A stretch of 64,000 bases of DNA from Fimbriimonadaceae bacterium (GCA_020847855.1 JADLBH010000029.1:1-64000), one strand, 5' to 3'. Numbered from the stretch's first letter, positions 27,217 to 37,473 are shown. Numbers and translations are program-made. The notes: generated from the sequence alone by a model not told the origin.

Positions 27217-28219
27217 GAGCGATCCTCTTTCTGGCACCCGCGACCGCCGCTACCCCCAAAAGCGTCAACCCTAGGATCACTCCGCTCAAGCCGCGCGGCA
27301 CCCCGAGGGTCTGGATGGAAGCCGTCCCGGTGGAGATGACCGCGAAGGCCAGAGCCGCGGGAACGAGGGCGGGGACGCCTGACACGGCGAGCATCGCGAC
27401 CCCGAGCGCGTCGAAACCGTATCCTGGCGACAAGTTCGCATAGAACCTGTGCTCGTGGCCCAGCACGAAGATCGCCCCTGCGAGGCCCGCGACCGCACCG
27501 CTTGCGAGCATGGCTCCTAGCTTCACCCGCTTGGCAGACACCCCGGCGACGGAGGCAGCAGTTGGGTTCGCACCCACAAGGTTCAGCTCGTAGCCTGCGA
27601 CTGTCCTCCTCTCCCAGATCCAGAACCCAACCACAACGAGGAGACCCACGACGAGACCTGAGGTCACAAGGGTTCCACTAGGAAGAGTGATCTCAGGAAG
27701 CGACGTGCTCGTTGGAAACGTGGCCGTGGTCTGCCCTTGCTGGTCTGGATCCTTGATCGGCCCCTTGACCAGGTACAAGGTCAGCAACCTGGCTATGTTG
27801 TTGAGCATGATCGTGGAGATCACCTCGTGGCCGCCCCGGTAGGCTCGGATCCAGCCCGCAGGGAGCGCCCATAGAGCCCCGAACGCGAGACCGGCGGCAA
27901 GGCCCAGCAACATCCCGGAAGCACCACCGAGCCGCAGGACGACCACGGCTGCACCAAGCGCGCCCACCGTGAACTGCCCGTCGGCACCGATATTGAAGAG
28001 GCCCGCGCGCAACGCGACGAGGACCGCGGTACCCAGCATCAAGAGCGGCAGGAACTCCTTGAGGGTCCGGGTCCACGCCGCCGGTCCGCCGAGACTCCCC
28101 CGGACAAAGAACTGCGCAGTCTCGCCGAAGTCGGCACCCGTTGCGCGGACGCTCAGGAAGATCAAGACCAGGCTTGCCGCGATGAAGACGCCGTGAGTCC
28201 AGCCGAGCCGTGTCCTCAT
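27209..28219 (-). CDS. BmpA-type nucleoside ABC transporter permease (first permease)
   Basis: A 336-residue BPD_transp_2 permease, partner of the gene after it. Motifs include LRAGLFNIGADGQF, the equivalent of the ERSGVMNIALEG block, and AGGHEVISTIMLN-like YRGGHEVISTIMLN in the middle, both typical of the YufP/NupP branch. ATG at 28219 overlaps the stop of the ATPase as ATGA; the longer frame upstream only shadows the ATPase. About nine hydrophobic helices are visible. Confidence 0.87.
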   Translation of the reverse strand: MRTRLGWTHGVFIAASLVLIFLSVRATGADFGETAQFFVRGSLGGPAAWTRTLKEFLPLLMLGTAVLVALRAGLFNIGADGQFTVGALGAAVVVLRLGGASGMLLGLAAGLAFGALWALPAGWIRAYRGGHEVISTIMLNNIARLLTLYLVKGPIKDPDQQGQTTATFPTSTSLPEITLPSGTLVTSGLVVGLLVVVGFWIWERRTVAGYELNLVGANPTAASVAGVSAKRVKLGAMLASGAVAGLAGAIFVLGHEHRFYANLSPGYGFDALGVAMLAVSGVPALVPAALAFAVISTGTASIQTLGVPRGLSGVILGLTLLGVAAVAGARKRIAHE

Positions 28220-29703
28220 TCGACCTCCGTCATGAGCTTGCCGATCGCGGAGCGGTCCATCTCGGCCCCTCTTGGCGGGGCGACGATCTTGCCCCGGGAC
28301 ATTACGACGACACGGTCGCACTGGGAGAGGAGCTCGTCCAGGTCGAAGCTGGCGATGAGAGCGGTTGCACCTGCCCGACACTCGGACCGGATGGCCGCGA
28401 AGACGTCTTCGCTACCGCGGATGTCGAGTCCTCGTGAGGGTTGGAACGCCAAGACGAGCTTGGGGCTCATCTCCAATGCCCGTGCCGCTACGAACCTTTG
28501 CTGGTTGCCGCCGCTCAGGGAAGAGATCGGGTAGTCGAGGCCGCCATGGCGCGTCGCGAACCGCTCCGTGACCCTCTGTGCGATCGCGGTCGCCTGGGTT
28601 CGGTCGAGCCAGGCGGCTCGGGCAGGTCCCGGACACCGCTGCAGGCCCAGGATCGAGTTTTCCACCAGGCTCCAGGAATCCACAGCTCCTTCCTCGTGAC
28701 GGTCTTCGGGAACAAGCCGGAGCCCATCGGCGATTCGGCGGGCCGTGCCCTGACCCGACCAATCCTCGTCTCGGAAACGGATCGTGCCTTCGCTGGGGAG
28801 GGTCCCGACCAAGGCGTGGAACAGTTCTCTCTGGCCGTTGCCGTCCACGCCTGCGAGCCCTACCATTTCGCCTTCGTGGAGCGTCAAATCGGCACCGTCC
28901 ACAGCCCAGTCCCCACGGTAACCCTTCGCGCGCAGGCCAACGACCTCCAGCACGGGTTCGCCCGGTATAGCGCTGCCGTGATTGCGAGCCTGAACCTGCT
29001 GCCCAACGATGAGTTCGGCCAGGCTCGCAGCTTCCAGGTTTTTCACGGGTTGTGCGCCCACCTGTTTGCCACCTCGCAGCACCGTCACTTGCTCGCAGTG
29101 CTGGAGGACTTCCGGTAGCCGGTGAGTCACCACGATCACCGTCGCTCCTTGGTCAGCGAGGCTGCGGAGGCTCTGGAAGAGTCCCTCGGAATCGGCTGGG
29201 GAGAGCATGGCGGTCGGCTCGTCGAGGATCATCGTCCTCGAGCCTCGCCACAGGAGTTTGAGGATCTCGAGCTTCTGGCTCCCTGCCGGTCCGAGGCGGT
29301 CTGCGCTCGCCGCCCAGTCGAACTCGTAGCCCATCTTCGCTGCGAGTTCTCTCGCACGCTGGATCGTGGCGCCGCGGTGGAGAGCCCATCCCGGCTCGGC
29401 ACCCAGGATCAGGTTCTCCAAGCAGGTCAGTTCGGGGATGACGCTGTAGTGCTGACTGACCATGCCGATCCCGGCCGCGATCGCCTCACCGCTGTTGCGG
29501 AACGAGACGCGCGACCCAGCGACGTGGATCGTTCCGGCGTCGGGCACCACCGCTCCATAGAGCACGCGCATGAGGGTGGTCTTGCCTGCCCCGTTTTCGC
29601 CCACCAGCGCGTGGATCTTGCCTTGGTCGGCCACGAACGAGACGCCGTCCAACGCGACGACGTCGCCGAACCTCACCGTGATGTCGTGAAGCTCGACCGT
29701 CAA
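28216..29703 (-). CDS. nucleoside/sugar ABC transporter ATPase with two ABC domains
   Basis: A 495-residue tandem ATPase of the RbsA/NupO type. The first domain has Walker A GENGAGKTT and Walker B TMILDEPTA. The second domain has degenerate Walker A (AGVDGNGQREL) and a good signature ISSLSGGNQQR, the usual asymmetry of this family. It should drive the two permeases that follow. The TTG start at 29703 overlaps the stop of the dehydrogenase gene as TTGA; no alternative ATG precedes the conserved start VELHDITVRFGD. Confidence 0.9.
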   Translation of the reverse strand: MTVELHDITVRFGDVVALDGVSFVADQGKIHALVGENGAGKTTLMRVLYGAVVPDAGTIHVAGSRVSFRNSGEAIAAGIGMVSQHYSVIPELTCLENLILGAEPGWALHRGATIQRARELAAKMGYEFDWAASADRLGPAGSQKLEILKLLWRGSRTMILDEPTAMLSPADSEGLFQSLRSLADQGATVIVVTHRLPEVLQHCEQVTVLRGGKQVGAQPVKNLEAASLAELIVGQQVQARNHGSAIPGEPVLEVVGLRAKGYRGDWAVDGADLTLHEGEMVGLAGVDGNGQRELFHALVGTLPSEGTIRFRDEDWSGQGTARRIADGLRLVPEDRHEEGAVDSWSLVENSILGLQRCPGPARAAWLDRTQATAIAQRVTERFATRHGGLDYPISSLSGGNQQRFVAARALEMSPKLVLAFQPSRGLDIRGSEDVFAAIRSECRAGATALIASFDLDELLSQCDRVVVMSRGKIVAPPRGAEMDRSAIGKLMTEVE

Positions 29704-30563
29704 TCGTTGGATCCTACGTAGACATCGAACAAGGCTGCGGTGGACTCTTCGCTCCGCCCCTGCTCCTCCAACTGTCGGAGCAGGTCGTCGGCGAGCTGGG
29801 TGCCCGGTGTGGCTGCGTGCACCGAGTCGGCCTCAGCTAGCGCGTATTGCAAGTCCTTGCGTTGGTTTCGCACGCTGAATCCGGGGCTCCAGTCGCGATC
29901 CAGGATCTTGGGGCCATAGTTCTGAAACGCCCATGATCCGGCCGCCCCCGACCCGATGAGCCGGTGCGCCTGTTCGAGGTCCAGCCCGGCCCGCTCACAG
30001 AAGGCGAGGGACTCGCAGAGGCCGATGAGCGCGCCCGCGACCGCGATCTGGTTCGCGACCTTCATGGTTTGTCCGGCACCGTGGCTGCCTACGCGCTCCA
30101 CGGTGCGGGCATAGGCGCGCAGGGTGGGCGTTGCCTCCGCGATGTCGTCCTCGCTGCCTCCGCAAAAGACGGTGAGAGTGCCTTTCACGGCGCCCATGGA
30201 GCCGCCGGTCACCGGAGCATCCACGAATCGGTGACCGACCGCTGCCAGCTCCGTCGCGAGGGTCCTTGCGATGTTCGGCGAGGTCGTGCTGTGGTCCACG
30301 AACAGGGTTCCTGGTCTTGCGGACCGGGCCAGTTCCCGAACGAGGAGGGCAACTTCCTCATCGCCCGTCACGCACGTTACGATCATGTCGCAGAGCAGTG
30401 CCATCTGGGACAAGGAGTCCGCGATCCGTGCGCCCTTGCGTCCGATCGCCCTCGCCTTCTCGATCGTCCGGTTCCACACCGTGAGGTCGGTGCCGCTTTC
30501 CAACAGGTGGCCCGCCATAGGCAAGCCCATCACTCCCAAGCCGACGAATCCAACCCTCTGCAC
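29700..30563 (-). CDS. NAD(P)-dependent 3-hydroxyisobutyrate dehydrogenase-like oxidoreductase
   Basis: A 287-residue beta-hydroxyacid dehydrogenase. The Rossmann motif GFVGLGVMGLPMAGHL opens the protein, followed by TVWNRTIEKA, the substrate-binding DAPVTGGSMGA, and the catalytic lysine in GAGQTMKVANQ. The family includes 3-hydroxyisobutyrate, tartronate semialdehyde and succinic semialdehyde reductases, which cannot be separated here. The start is GTG at 30563; the much longer open frame upstream is the shadow of the prepilin gene. It heads the ABC transporter operon, hinting at a catabolic link. Confidence 0.88.
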   Translation of the reverse strand: MQRVGFVGLGVMGLPMAGHLLESGTDLTVWNRTIEKARAIGRKGARIADSLSQMALLCDMIVTCVTGDEEVALLVRELARSARPGTLFVDHSTTSPNIARTLATELAAVGHRFVDAPVTGGSMGAVKGTLTVFCGGSEDDIAEATPTLRAYARTVERVGSHGAGQTMKVANQIAVAGALIGLCESLAFCERAGLDLEQAHRLIGSGAAGSWAFQNYGPKILDRDWSPGFSVRNQRKDLQYALAEADSVHAATPGTQLADDLLRQLEEQGRSEESTAALFDVYVGSND

Positions 30564-30607
30564 TGGCTCATTGTAGCCAAGTAGCGCGGGCGCAAGAAGA
30601 ATTCTAG

Positions 30608-30635
30608 TTGGATGGCCGTATTCCTGTGATACGAT
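30608..30635 (+). promoter_or_regulatory. promoter of prepilin gene at 30642
   Basis: TTGGAT (30608-30613) and TACGAT (30630-30635) are 16 nt apart, and only 6 nt separate the -10 box from the ATG. A leaderless transcript is expected. Confidence 0.5.
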
Positions 30636-30641
30636 CGAAAC

Positions 30642-31554
<913 letters not shown>

Positions 31555-31568
<14 letters not shown>

Positions 31569-31749
31569 GGCCCTCCTCGCCTTGCTCGTGCTCGTGGCGG
31601 GTTGCGGGGCTCCGCCCGACTCACGCTCGAGCACGTATTCCAGGGAGATCTCGAACGAGATGCCCAAGGGCGACGACACGCCGCTCTTCGACCCGCCTCC
31701 CCACGTCTTGGAGCGCGATGGGGGCGGCAAGGTGCCCGACGGGGGCTAG
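31555..31749 (+). CDS. small lipoprotein overlapping the prepilin gene
   Basis: A 64-residue predicted lipoprotein: MTWTKALLALLVLVAGC with the lipobox LVAGC, then a short hydrophilic tail rich in Pro, Asp and Gly. It starts inside the last five codons of the prepilin in another frame (14-nt overlap) and ends in CTAG shared with gltX. Its clean signal peptide and tight coupling argue that it is real. It might stabilise or localise the pilin-like protein; function unknown. Confidence 0.65.
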
Positions 31750-33239
31750 GCAGGCAAGGATCCGAGAGCGGAGTCGAGCCTGACCACCATCCGGTCGCGA
31801 CCGAGGAAGGCCATGAGCTCGAAGAGTCCGGGCCCGATGGTCGTGCCGGTGAGGGCGACCCGGATCGGATGGACGACCGGACCGAGCTTGTCCAATCCGA
31901 GGGTCGCCTGAAGCGCTCGTGCCGTTGCCTCGCACCACGCTTCGTCCGGATCGTCGGGCAGGGCAGCGACCTTCTCGCGCAGGGCGCGGAACAATTCTCG
32001 GACGTGGGGCTCGCCGAACCACTTCGCGGTCGCCGAAGGATCCATGGCGGGCTGATCCACAAGGAAGGGCTTGCACGCCACGGAGAAATCGCTCAGTCGC
32101 GTACACCGTTGCTGGAGGAGCCCGATCGCGCCCATGAGCCGCGCCTCGTCCTGTGCGGCGAGAAGGGCCAGGCCCTCGGCAGCGGCCTCCTCGCCTTTGG
32201 CTCGTAGGAAGTCGGAGTTTTCAAGTTCGCTTGCGTATTCGCGCACCTTCCGGGTCAAGGCACCGGTGGGCAGCGAGCGCACGTATTCGCCTTGCATCCA
32301 GTCCAGCTTCTCCGGGTCAAAGACGCCCGAGGAAGGCTGGATCCCTCGGATTTCGAACGCCTCCGACATTTCGTCGAGGCTCATGACCTCGCGGTCGTCC
32401 CCAGGGGACCAGCCGATGAGCGCGATGAAGTTCGCCAGAGCTTCCCCTAAGAAGCCAGCCCGCCGGAAGTCGAGGCAGGCGGTGTCCCCGTGCCTCTTGG
32501 AGAGCTTGGACCCGTCTTTGCCCTTGATCACCGGGAGGTGGACGAGCACGGGTGGCTCCCAACCCAGGGCACGGAACAACACGATGTGCTTGGGGGCGCT
32601 AGCGATCCACTCCTCGCCTCGGAAGACGTGAGTGATGCCCATGAGGTGGTCGTCCACCATCGCGGCAAAGTGGTAGGTCGGCATTCCGTCGGCCTTGATG
32701 AGCACAGGGTCGTCAAGGACGTTCGAGTCCACCTCGATATCGCCTCGAACGGCGTCTTGGAACGCGATGGTCTCGTCCCGGGGGATTCTCAGGCGCAGCA
32801 CTCCTGGCTGACCTTCCGCGCGGGCGCGCTCGACATCGCCGGGACCAGCGTCTCGCCAGGCTCCGCCGAAATAGCCCGTGGCCAGCTTGAGGCGCGACTG
32901 CTCCTCCCGCATCGCGGCGAGCTCTTCCGGCGTCTCGAAGGCGAAGTAGGCGCTCCCGGACTCCACGAGGGAGTCTATGTAGGGCTGGTAAACGCCTTGC
33001 GCGGAGCGCTCACTCTGGCGAAAGGGGCCCTCCTGCCATTCGACGCCCACATAGGCAAGGCTCTCAATGATCTCCTCCTCGCACCCCGGAACGGCACGGG
33101 CGCGGTCCGTGTCCTCGATGCGAAGCAGGACGGTGCCTCGGTGCCGCCGGGCGAAGAGGGAGTTGTAGAGCGCGGTTCTGATGTTGCCGACGTGAGGGCT
33201 GCCGGTCGGGCTCGGGGCGTATCGCACTCGGACGGACAT
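31746..33239 (-). CDS. gltX: glutamyl-tRNA synthetase
   Basis: A 497-residue class I synthetase. The HIGH-type motif is SPTGSPHVGNIRTAL near residue 10 and the KMSKS-type motif is KLSKRHG near 240. The C-terminal anticodon-binding helical domain is present. It charges tRNA-Glu, and perhaps tRNA-Gln if a GatCAB pathway is used. ATG at 33239 (MSVRVRYAPSPTG) was chosen; upstream residues do not belong to the family. Length is normal for bacterial GltX. Confidence 0.96.
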   Translation of the reverse strand: MSVRVRYAPSPTGSPHVGNIRTALYNSLFARRHRGTVLLRIEDTDRARAVPGCEEEIIESLAYVGVEWQEGPFRQSERSAQGVYQPYIDSLVESGSAYFAFETPEELAAMREEQSRLKLATGYFGGAWRDAGPGDVERARAEGQPGVLRLRIPRDETIAFQDAVRGDIEVDSNVLDDPVLIKADGMPTYHFAAMVDDHLMGITHVFRGEEWIASAPKHIVLFRALGWEPPVLVHLPVIKGKDGSKLSKRHGDTACLDFRRAGFLGEALANFIALIGWSPGDDREVMSLDEMSEAFEIRGIQPSSGVFDPEKLDWMQGEYVRSLPTGALTRKVREYASELENSDFLRAKGEEAAAEGLALLAAQDEARLMGAIGLLQQRCTRLSDFSVACKPFLVDQPAMDPSATAKWFGEPHVRELFRALREKVAALPDDPDEAWCEATARALQATLGLDKLGPVVHPIRVALTGTTIGPGLFELMAFLGRDRMVVRLDSALGSLPA

Positions 33240-33338
33240 CCTGACAAACTTACCCTTGGACTGGGCCTTTTCTCGGGGCCGCCGACAAAGAGTGAAACCC
33301 AGGGCCACAATCGAATGTCTTCCGCTACTAAGGCGAGC

Positions 33339-33857
33339 ATGTCAGGCGAAACCGCTTCCGCTCAGTGGTACTACGTGGGTCACTATGGGCAGCTTGGTCC
33401 GCTCACCCTCCAACAGGTGGGTGAACTGATCCAAGACGGCGTTGTCGGGCCTGACACCTTCGTTTGGCAGATCGGGATGTCGGACTGGGTGAAGGCGTCG
33501 GTCTGCACCGAGCTTGCCCAGTTTGGCCTCGGCCCTTCCTCGTTCTCCGTCCCGCCTCCAGTCCCGACCGCTGGGGCTCCGATCACGTACCATCCCGCGG
33601 TCGCGACGGCGCCACCCCTGGCGCAGTGGGCGAGCAGCTCCCCAGTGAGCGACCGCAACCGGACCCTCGGCGGAGTTCTGAACTTCATCCCTGGGGTGGG
33701 TCGCATCTACCTGGCCTATCCGGCGATCGGCGTACTCCAGCTTCTCTCCACCGTCCTTTGCGGGGTCGGGGCGATCTGGGCCGTGATTGATGCGATCTAT
33801 ATCCTGGCCGGGGGACTGAAGTTCGATGGTTACGGTAGGCAGTTCTCGGACTCGTGA
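33339..33857 (+). CDS. GYF-like domain protein with C-terminal membrane helices
   Basis: A 172-residue protein. Residues 7-55 (QWYYVGHYGQLGPLTLQQV, then PDTFVWQIGMSDW) match the GYF_2 domain found in bacterial membrane proteins. A proline-rich linker leads to a C-terminal pair of helices with GVGRIYLAYPAIGVLQLL, similar to TM2-type segments. ATG at 33339 is preferred; an in-frame ATG at 33315 would add eight residues. The role is unknown, but GYF_2 domains are thought to bind proline-rich partners. Confidence 0.72.
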   Translation: MSGETASAQWYYVGHYGQLGPLTLQQVGELIQDGVVGPDTFVWQIGMSDWVKASVCTELAQFGLGPSSFSVPPPVPTAGAPITYHPAVATAPPLAQWASSSPVSDRNRTLGGVLNFIPGVGRIYLAYPAIGVLQLLSTVLCGVGAIWAVIDAIYILAGGLKFDGYGRQFSDS

Positions 33858-33903
33858 CCCATCTTGCAAGTACCTCTGGCGCCTCAGGGTCGTCATAGTA
33901 GAC

Positions 33904-34461
33904 ATGAAGACGAGAATCTGGATTGTGCTCGCGATGGTGGCCGCCATCGTCACCCTGGCATTTGCCCAGGTTGTGAAGGCGAAGCCGGGAGAGACCCTCA
34001 TGGTGATGCAGGTCGCGGGGAAGGGTCAGATCGTCGTCCGGCTGGAGACGGCAAAGGCCCCGCAGACCACGGCGCACATATCCGGCCTCGTGGAGCGCGG
34101 CTTTTACAACAACCAGAAGTTCTTCAAGGTCGAAAAGGAACCGAGGCCCTATCTGGTTCGCTTTGGCGACCCTGGGACGAAGACCCGGCCCGTCACCGAC
34201 CCTTCGATCGGGAGCGGCGGCAGCGGGGCGAGGATCCCCTTCGAGAACACGGGCCTGCCGAACGAGGCCGGTGCGGTCGGGCTCAGCACGAGGCAAGGGG
34301 ATCCAGGGAGCGGTGATTCCCAGTTCTACATGCTTCTCGCCCCCGCTCGCTTCCTCGACGGCAGCTATGCCGTGTTCGGGACGGTGGTGCAGGGCATGGA
34401 AGTCTTGCAGAAGGTCGAGCTAGGTGATCAGGTAACTTCGGTGCGCCTCGTGCGCGGCTGA
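33904..34461 (+). CDS. exported cyclophilin-type peptidyl-prolyl isomerase
   Basis: A 185-residue protein with a signal-like N-terminus (IWIVLAMVAAIVTLAFA) followed by a cyclophilin domain. Recognisable are the LETAKAPQTTAHISGLVERGFYNN strand-helix, GDSQFYMLLAPARFLDG and YAVFGTVVQGMEVL. The active-site Arg-Phe pair is less clear (FFKVEKEPRPYLV replaces FHRVI), so activity may be reduced. ATG at 33904 gives the clean signal. The stop overlaps the ATG of the permease by one base, so it is probably cotranscribed with the peptide-type transporter. Confidence 0.83.
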   Translation: MKTRIWIVLAMVAAIVTLAFAQVVKAKPGETLMVMQVAGKGQIVVRLETAKAPQTTAHISGLVERGFYNNQKFFKVEKEPRPYLVRFGDPGTKTRPVTDPSIGSGGSGARIPFENTGLPNEAGAVGLSTRQGDPGSGDSQFYMLLAPARFLDGSYAVFGTVVQGMEVLQKVELGDQVTSVRLVRG

Positions 34462-35426
34462 TGCCCCGGATCAAGACCACTCTAGCGAAGTCCCTTGCCC
34501 TACGAATCGGCTCAGGAATGCTGAGCTTGCTTTTCGTCGCGCTCGTGACCTTCGTGGCAGGAGAGATGGCACCGGGAGACGCGGCCCTCATGCTCGCTGG
34601 CGAGAAAGCTTCGCCAGCGGCGATCGCGAGGATCAGGACGGAACTGGGCCTTGACCAGCCTTGGCCCCAACGGTTTGCCAGGTTCGTGGGCGACGCGGCG
34701 CGCGGAGAGTTCGGCCGTAGCTATTTTGGGGTCAAAGAGCCCGTGCGCGACGTTCTCGCTCGAGCCGTCCCCTTCACGTTCAAGCTTGCAGCGCTCGCCT
34801 TGATCGTCGCAACCCTTCTCGGTGTGGGTCTAGGTGCCCTTGCCGCGGTTTACAAGGACACGTGGATAGACCGGGTCGCGCTCACGATCGGCACATTGGG
34901 GGTGACCGTCCCCAACTTTGTCCTGGCACCGATCCTGGTGTTTGTCTTTGTGATCAAGGCGGACTTGTTGCCGGTGAACTACGATCCGCAGCTGCCCGTC
35001 GCCGAGTTCTACTATTTGATCCTGCCAACCCTTGTGCTCTCCGCAAGGCCCATGGCGTCCCTCTCCCGGCTCACGCGGGCCAGCCTGCTCGATGCGCTCC
35101 GGCAAGACTTTGTCCGGCTGGCGATCGCCAAGGGGCTCTCGCCTTGGCGCGTGAACATCGTTCACGGCCTCCGCAACGCGATTCTGCCGGTCGTGACCTC
35201 CATGGGCAGCTCGTTCGGCTTCCTCCTCACGGGCTCGTTCATCGTGGAGCGCTTCTTCACGGTACCGGGTATCGGCTTTGTCGGGATTGATGCGATTCAG
35301 AAGCGGGACACGCCGGTCCTCATGGCGTCCGTGCTGGTCACGGGAGCCATGTTTATCGTCGTGAACCTTGTGGTGGACTTGATCCTGCCTGTCTTGGACC
35401 CTCGGATCCGCGAGGCGAGCATTTGA
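34461..35426 (+). CDS. DppB/OppB-type ABC transporter permease
   Basis: A 321-residue permease of the dipeptide/oligopeptide/nickel family. It has the long periplasmic loop after helix 1 (APGDAALMLAGEKASPAAIARI, shown here only as family wording within that region), a binding-protein-dependent EAA-type loop ending in RASLLDALRQDFVRLAIAKGLS, and a C-terminal IVERFFTVPGIG. It forms a channel with the next gene. No binding protein or ATPase lies nearby, so those partners must be encoded elsewhere. Confidence 0.9.
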   Translation: MPRIKTTLAKSLALRIGSGMLSLLFVALVTFVAGEMAPGDAALMLAGEKASPAAIARIRTELGLDQPWPQRFARFVGDAARGEFGRSYFGVKEPVRDVLARAVPFTFKLAALALIVATLLGVGLGALAAVYKDTWIDRVALTIGTLGVTVPNFVLAPILVFVFVIKADLLPVNYDPQLPVAEFYYLILPTLVLSARPMASLSRLTRASLLDALRQDFVRLAIAKGLSPWRVNIVHGLRNAILPVVTSMGSSFGFLLTGSFIVERFFTVPGIGFVGIDAIQKRDTPVLMASVLVTGAMFIVVNLVVDLILPVLDPRIREASI

Positions 35427-36223
35427 AGCTCGGCTGGATGTTCTGGGCCGGGGCACTGTTCATGGTGCTTCTCATCGTGGTCGCCGTCGTGGGCCCAACC
35501 ATGCGGCACCACTACCTTGAGCCGGTAGCCCAGCCCTTCCTAGAACCCAGCTCAAAGTTCTGGCTGGGCACGGACGAGCAGGGTCGGGATCTGTTTGCCC
35601 GCCTCGCGTTCGGTGCGCGAATGTCCATCTTCATCGGCCTGACGGTCCAGGCGGTCGCCCTGATGGTGGGAATCCTTGTTGGGGTTGCGGGCGTGTTTGC
35701 GCCCAAGTGGGTCGCGGGGCCCGTAATGAGGCTAACGGACGCGATGTTCGCGTTTCCCGACATCCTCCTCGCGATCTTGATCATCGGAATCGTCGGAATG
35801 GGCTTCTTGCCGGTGGTGATCGCACTGAGCGTGACGGCCTGGCCGCCGGTGGCGCGGCTTGTGATGACGCAGTGCCGCGCTCTCAAAGAGCGGGAGTTCG
35901 TGACCGCTTCCCGAGCGCTGGGCACGCCGACGATCGCCCTGGTGAGGGGGCACGTCCTGCCGCACGTCTGGAGCGTGCTCTTGGCGGTCTCGATGGTGGA
36001 ACTAGCGGGAACGATCCTGAGTGAGAGCGCCCTCAGCTTCCTCGGAATCGGTGTGCAAGCTCCCGATCCCAGCTGGGGCAGCATGATCAACGTCGGGCGC
36101 GCCGAGCTCCAATCGCACCCCATGGTGCTGTTCTGGCCCTGCCTCGCCTTGAGCCTGACCATCTTCGCGCTGAACTTTCTCGGTGACGCGCTCCGCGAGC
36201 GAAGCGATCCCCGGAACCTCTAG
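35423..36223 (+). CDS. DppC/OppC-type ABC transporter permease
   Basis: A 266-residue permease, partner of the DppB-like gene. It carries the HWLGTDEQGRDLF-type motif as WLGTDEQGRDLFARL, the EAA loop REFVTASRALGTP, and the C-terminal ILSESALSFLGIGVQAPDPSWG typical of the DppC family. The TTG start at 35423 overlaps the upstream stop as TTGA; the next ATG would remove part of helix 1. The stop shares CTAG with the converging ctp-like gene. Confidence 0.9.
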   Translation: MKLGWMFWAGALFMVLLIVVAVVGPTMRHHYLEPVAQPFLEPSSKFWLGTDEQGRDLFARLAFGARMSIFIGLTVQAVALMVGILVGVAGVFAPKWVAGPVMRLTDAMFAFPDILLAILIIGIVGMGFLPVVIALSVTAWPPVARLVMTQCRALKEREFVTASRALGTPTIALVRGHVLPHVWSVLLAVSMVELAGTILSESALSFLGIGVQAPDPSWGSMINVGRAELQSHPMVLFWPCLALSLTIFALNFLGDALRERSDPRNL

Positions 36224-37473
36224 CGCCCTTTCGCCTGCCGCAGGTGTTCGATTGCGAGGTCGAGCTGGCTGTCGCGGCCAGGCTCGCCGAGGAGGGTGTC
36301 GGTCTCGATGACGAGGGGGACCTTGATGTCGGGGGTGAGTCCACCCGAGATGTACTGACCGTCCTCGTCCACTTTGCGCTCGATGTTCCGGCCCGAGGGG
36401 AGGTAGTACCGTGCAAGGGTGATCTTCGCGCTAGACCCGTCCACCAAGGTGAAGACCGTCTGCACGGACGCCTTGCCATAGGTGTGTTCTCCCATGATCG
36501 TGGCGTGCTGGTAGTCCTGGAGCACCCCGGCAAAGATCTCGGAAGCGCTGGCAGACTCCTCGTTGACGAGGACGACGATAGGGAAGGGCATGGCCTTCGT
36601 CTTCGCCCTCGGGGTCGTTGCGATCTGTTTGGAGCCGTCTCGGAGCTTCATGGAAATCACCTCCTTGCCGTCCAGGAATGCACCGAGCATTTCGCTCACG
36701 GCGGGAAGGAGCCCCCCAGGATTGCCGCGAAGGTCAATCACGAGCCCCTTGGGCCTTTGCTGGACGAGATCGTCCAAGGCGTCGGAGAACTGGATGGGGG
36801 TGGTCTCGGCGAACTGGCTCACGGCGAGGTATCCAATGTGGTCGGGCTCGATCATCTTGCCTTCGGCGGTCGGGATCACGACGACCCCGCGCACGATCTC
36901 GAGGTTCACCGGTGCTACGACTCCTGGCCTCACCACGCGGATGGAGACCTTGGTGCCCGCCTTGCCGCGGATCTTGGCGACCACTTCGTTCACGTCCTCC
37001 CCGGCCGCGTCCTCACCGTCTACGCTCACGACCATATCGCCGGGCTTGAGGCCCGCACGCTCGGCCGGTGCGCCCTTGAAGACGGTGGCGACGCGGGCGC
37101 CAATGGGATCGGGGCTCAATCGGGCACCGATGCCGACGAAGTCGCCTTTGGTCTCGAGCTTGAGGTCCTCGGCCGCGACTGGTTCGAGGAAGTTGGTGTG
37201 CGGGTCGCCGAGCGAGGCGAACATCCCCTCCATGGCCCGATGCTTCAGCACTTCCGCGTTGATGGGGACCAGGGACTTGGCGAGGATCGCGTTGTATTCG
37301 TGGGTGAAGAGGGCGGTGGGGGTCTGCTTGGGCTGCGGGGCAAACCCTAGTAGCCTCGCGAAAGCGTCCCGCGAGACCTCCCTGCGGGAGGCGAGATCCC
37401 TGAACGCGAACCCCGTGCAGAACACCGCCGCGATCACGGCAAGGGCGAAGACGACGGTGGCGAATCGTTTCAC
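36220..37473 (-). CDS. C-terminal processing peptidase (S41A), active form
   Basis: A 417-residue CtpA-like protease with an N-terminal membrane anchor or signal (VVFALAVIAAVFCTGFAF), a PDZ domain (about 110-190) and the S41 core. The Ser-Lys dyad is present: Ser309 in ESASASEIF and Lys334 in TYGKASVQ, 25 residues apart as in Tsp. It trims or degrades periplasmic proteins. It is translated from an ATG overlapping the stop of its inactive paralogue (ATGA at 37470-37473), so the two are made together. Confidence 0.93.
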   Translation of the reverse strand: MKRFATVVFALAVIAAVFCTGFAFRDLASRREVSRDAFARLLGFAPQPKQTPTALFTHEYNAILAKSLVPINAEVLKHRAMEGMFASLGDPHTNFLEPVAAEDLKLETKGDFVGIGARLSPDPIGARVATVFKGAPAERAGLKPGDMVVSVDGEDAAGEDVNEVVAKIRGKAGTKVSIRVVRPGVVAPVNLEIVRGVVVIPTAEGKMIEPDHIGYLAVSQFAETTPIQFSDALDDLVQQRPKGLVIDLRGNPGGLLPAVSEMLGAFLDGKEVISMKLRDGSKQIATTPRAKTKAMPFPIVVLVNEESASASEIFAGVLQDYQHATIMGEHTYGKASVQTVFTLVDGSSAKITLARYYLPSGRNIERKVDEDGQYISGGLTPDIKVPLVIETDTLLGEPGRDSQLDLAIEHLRQAKGR

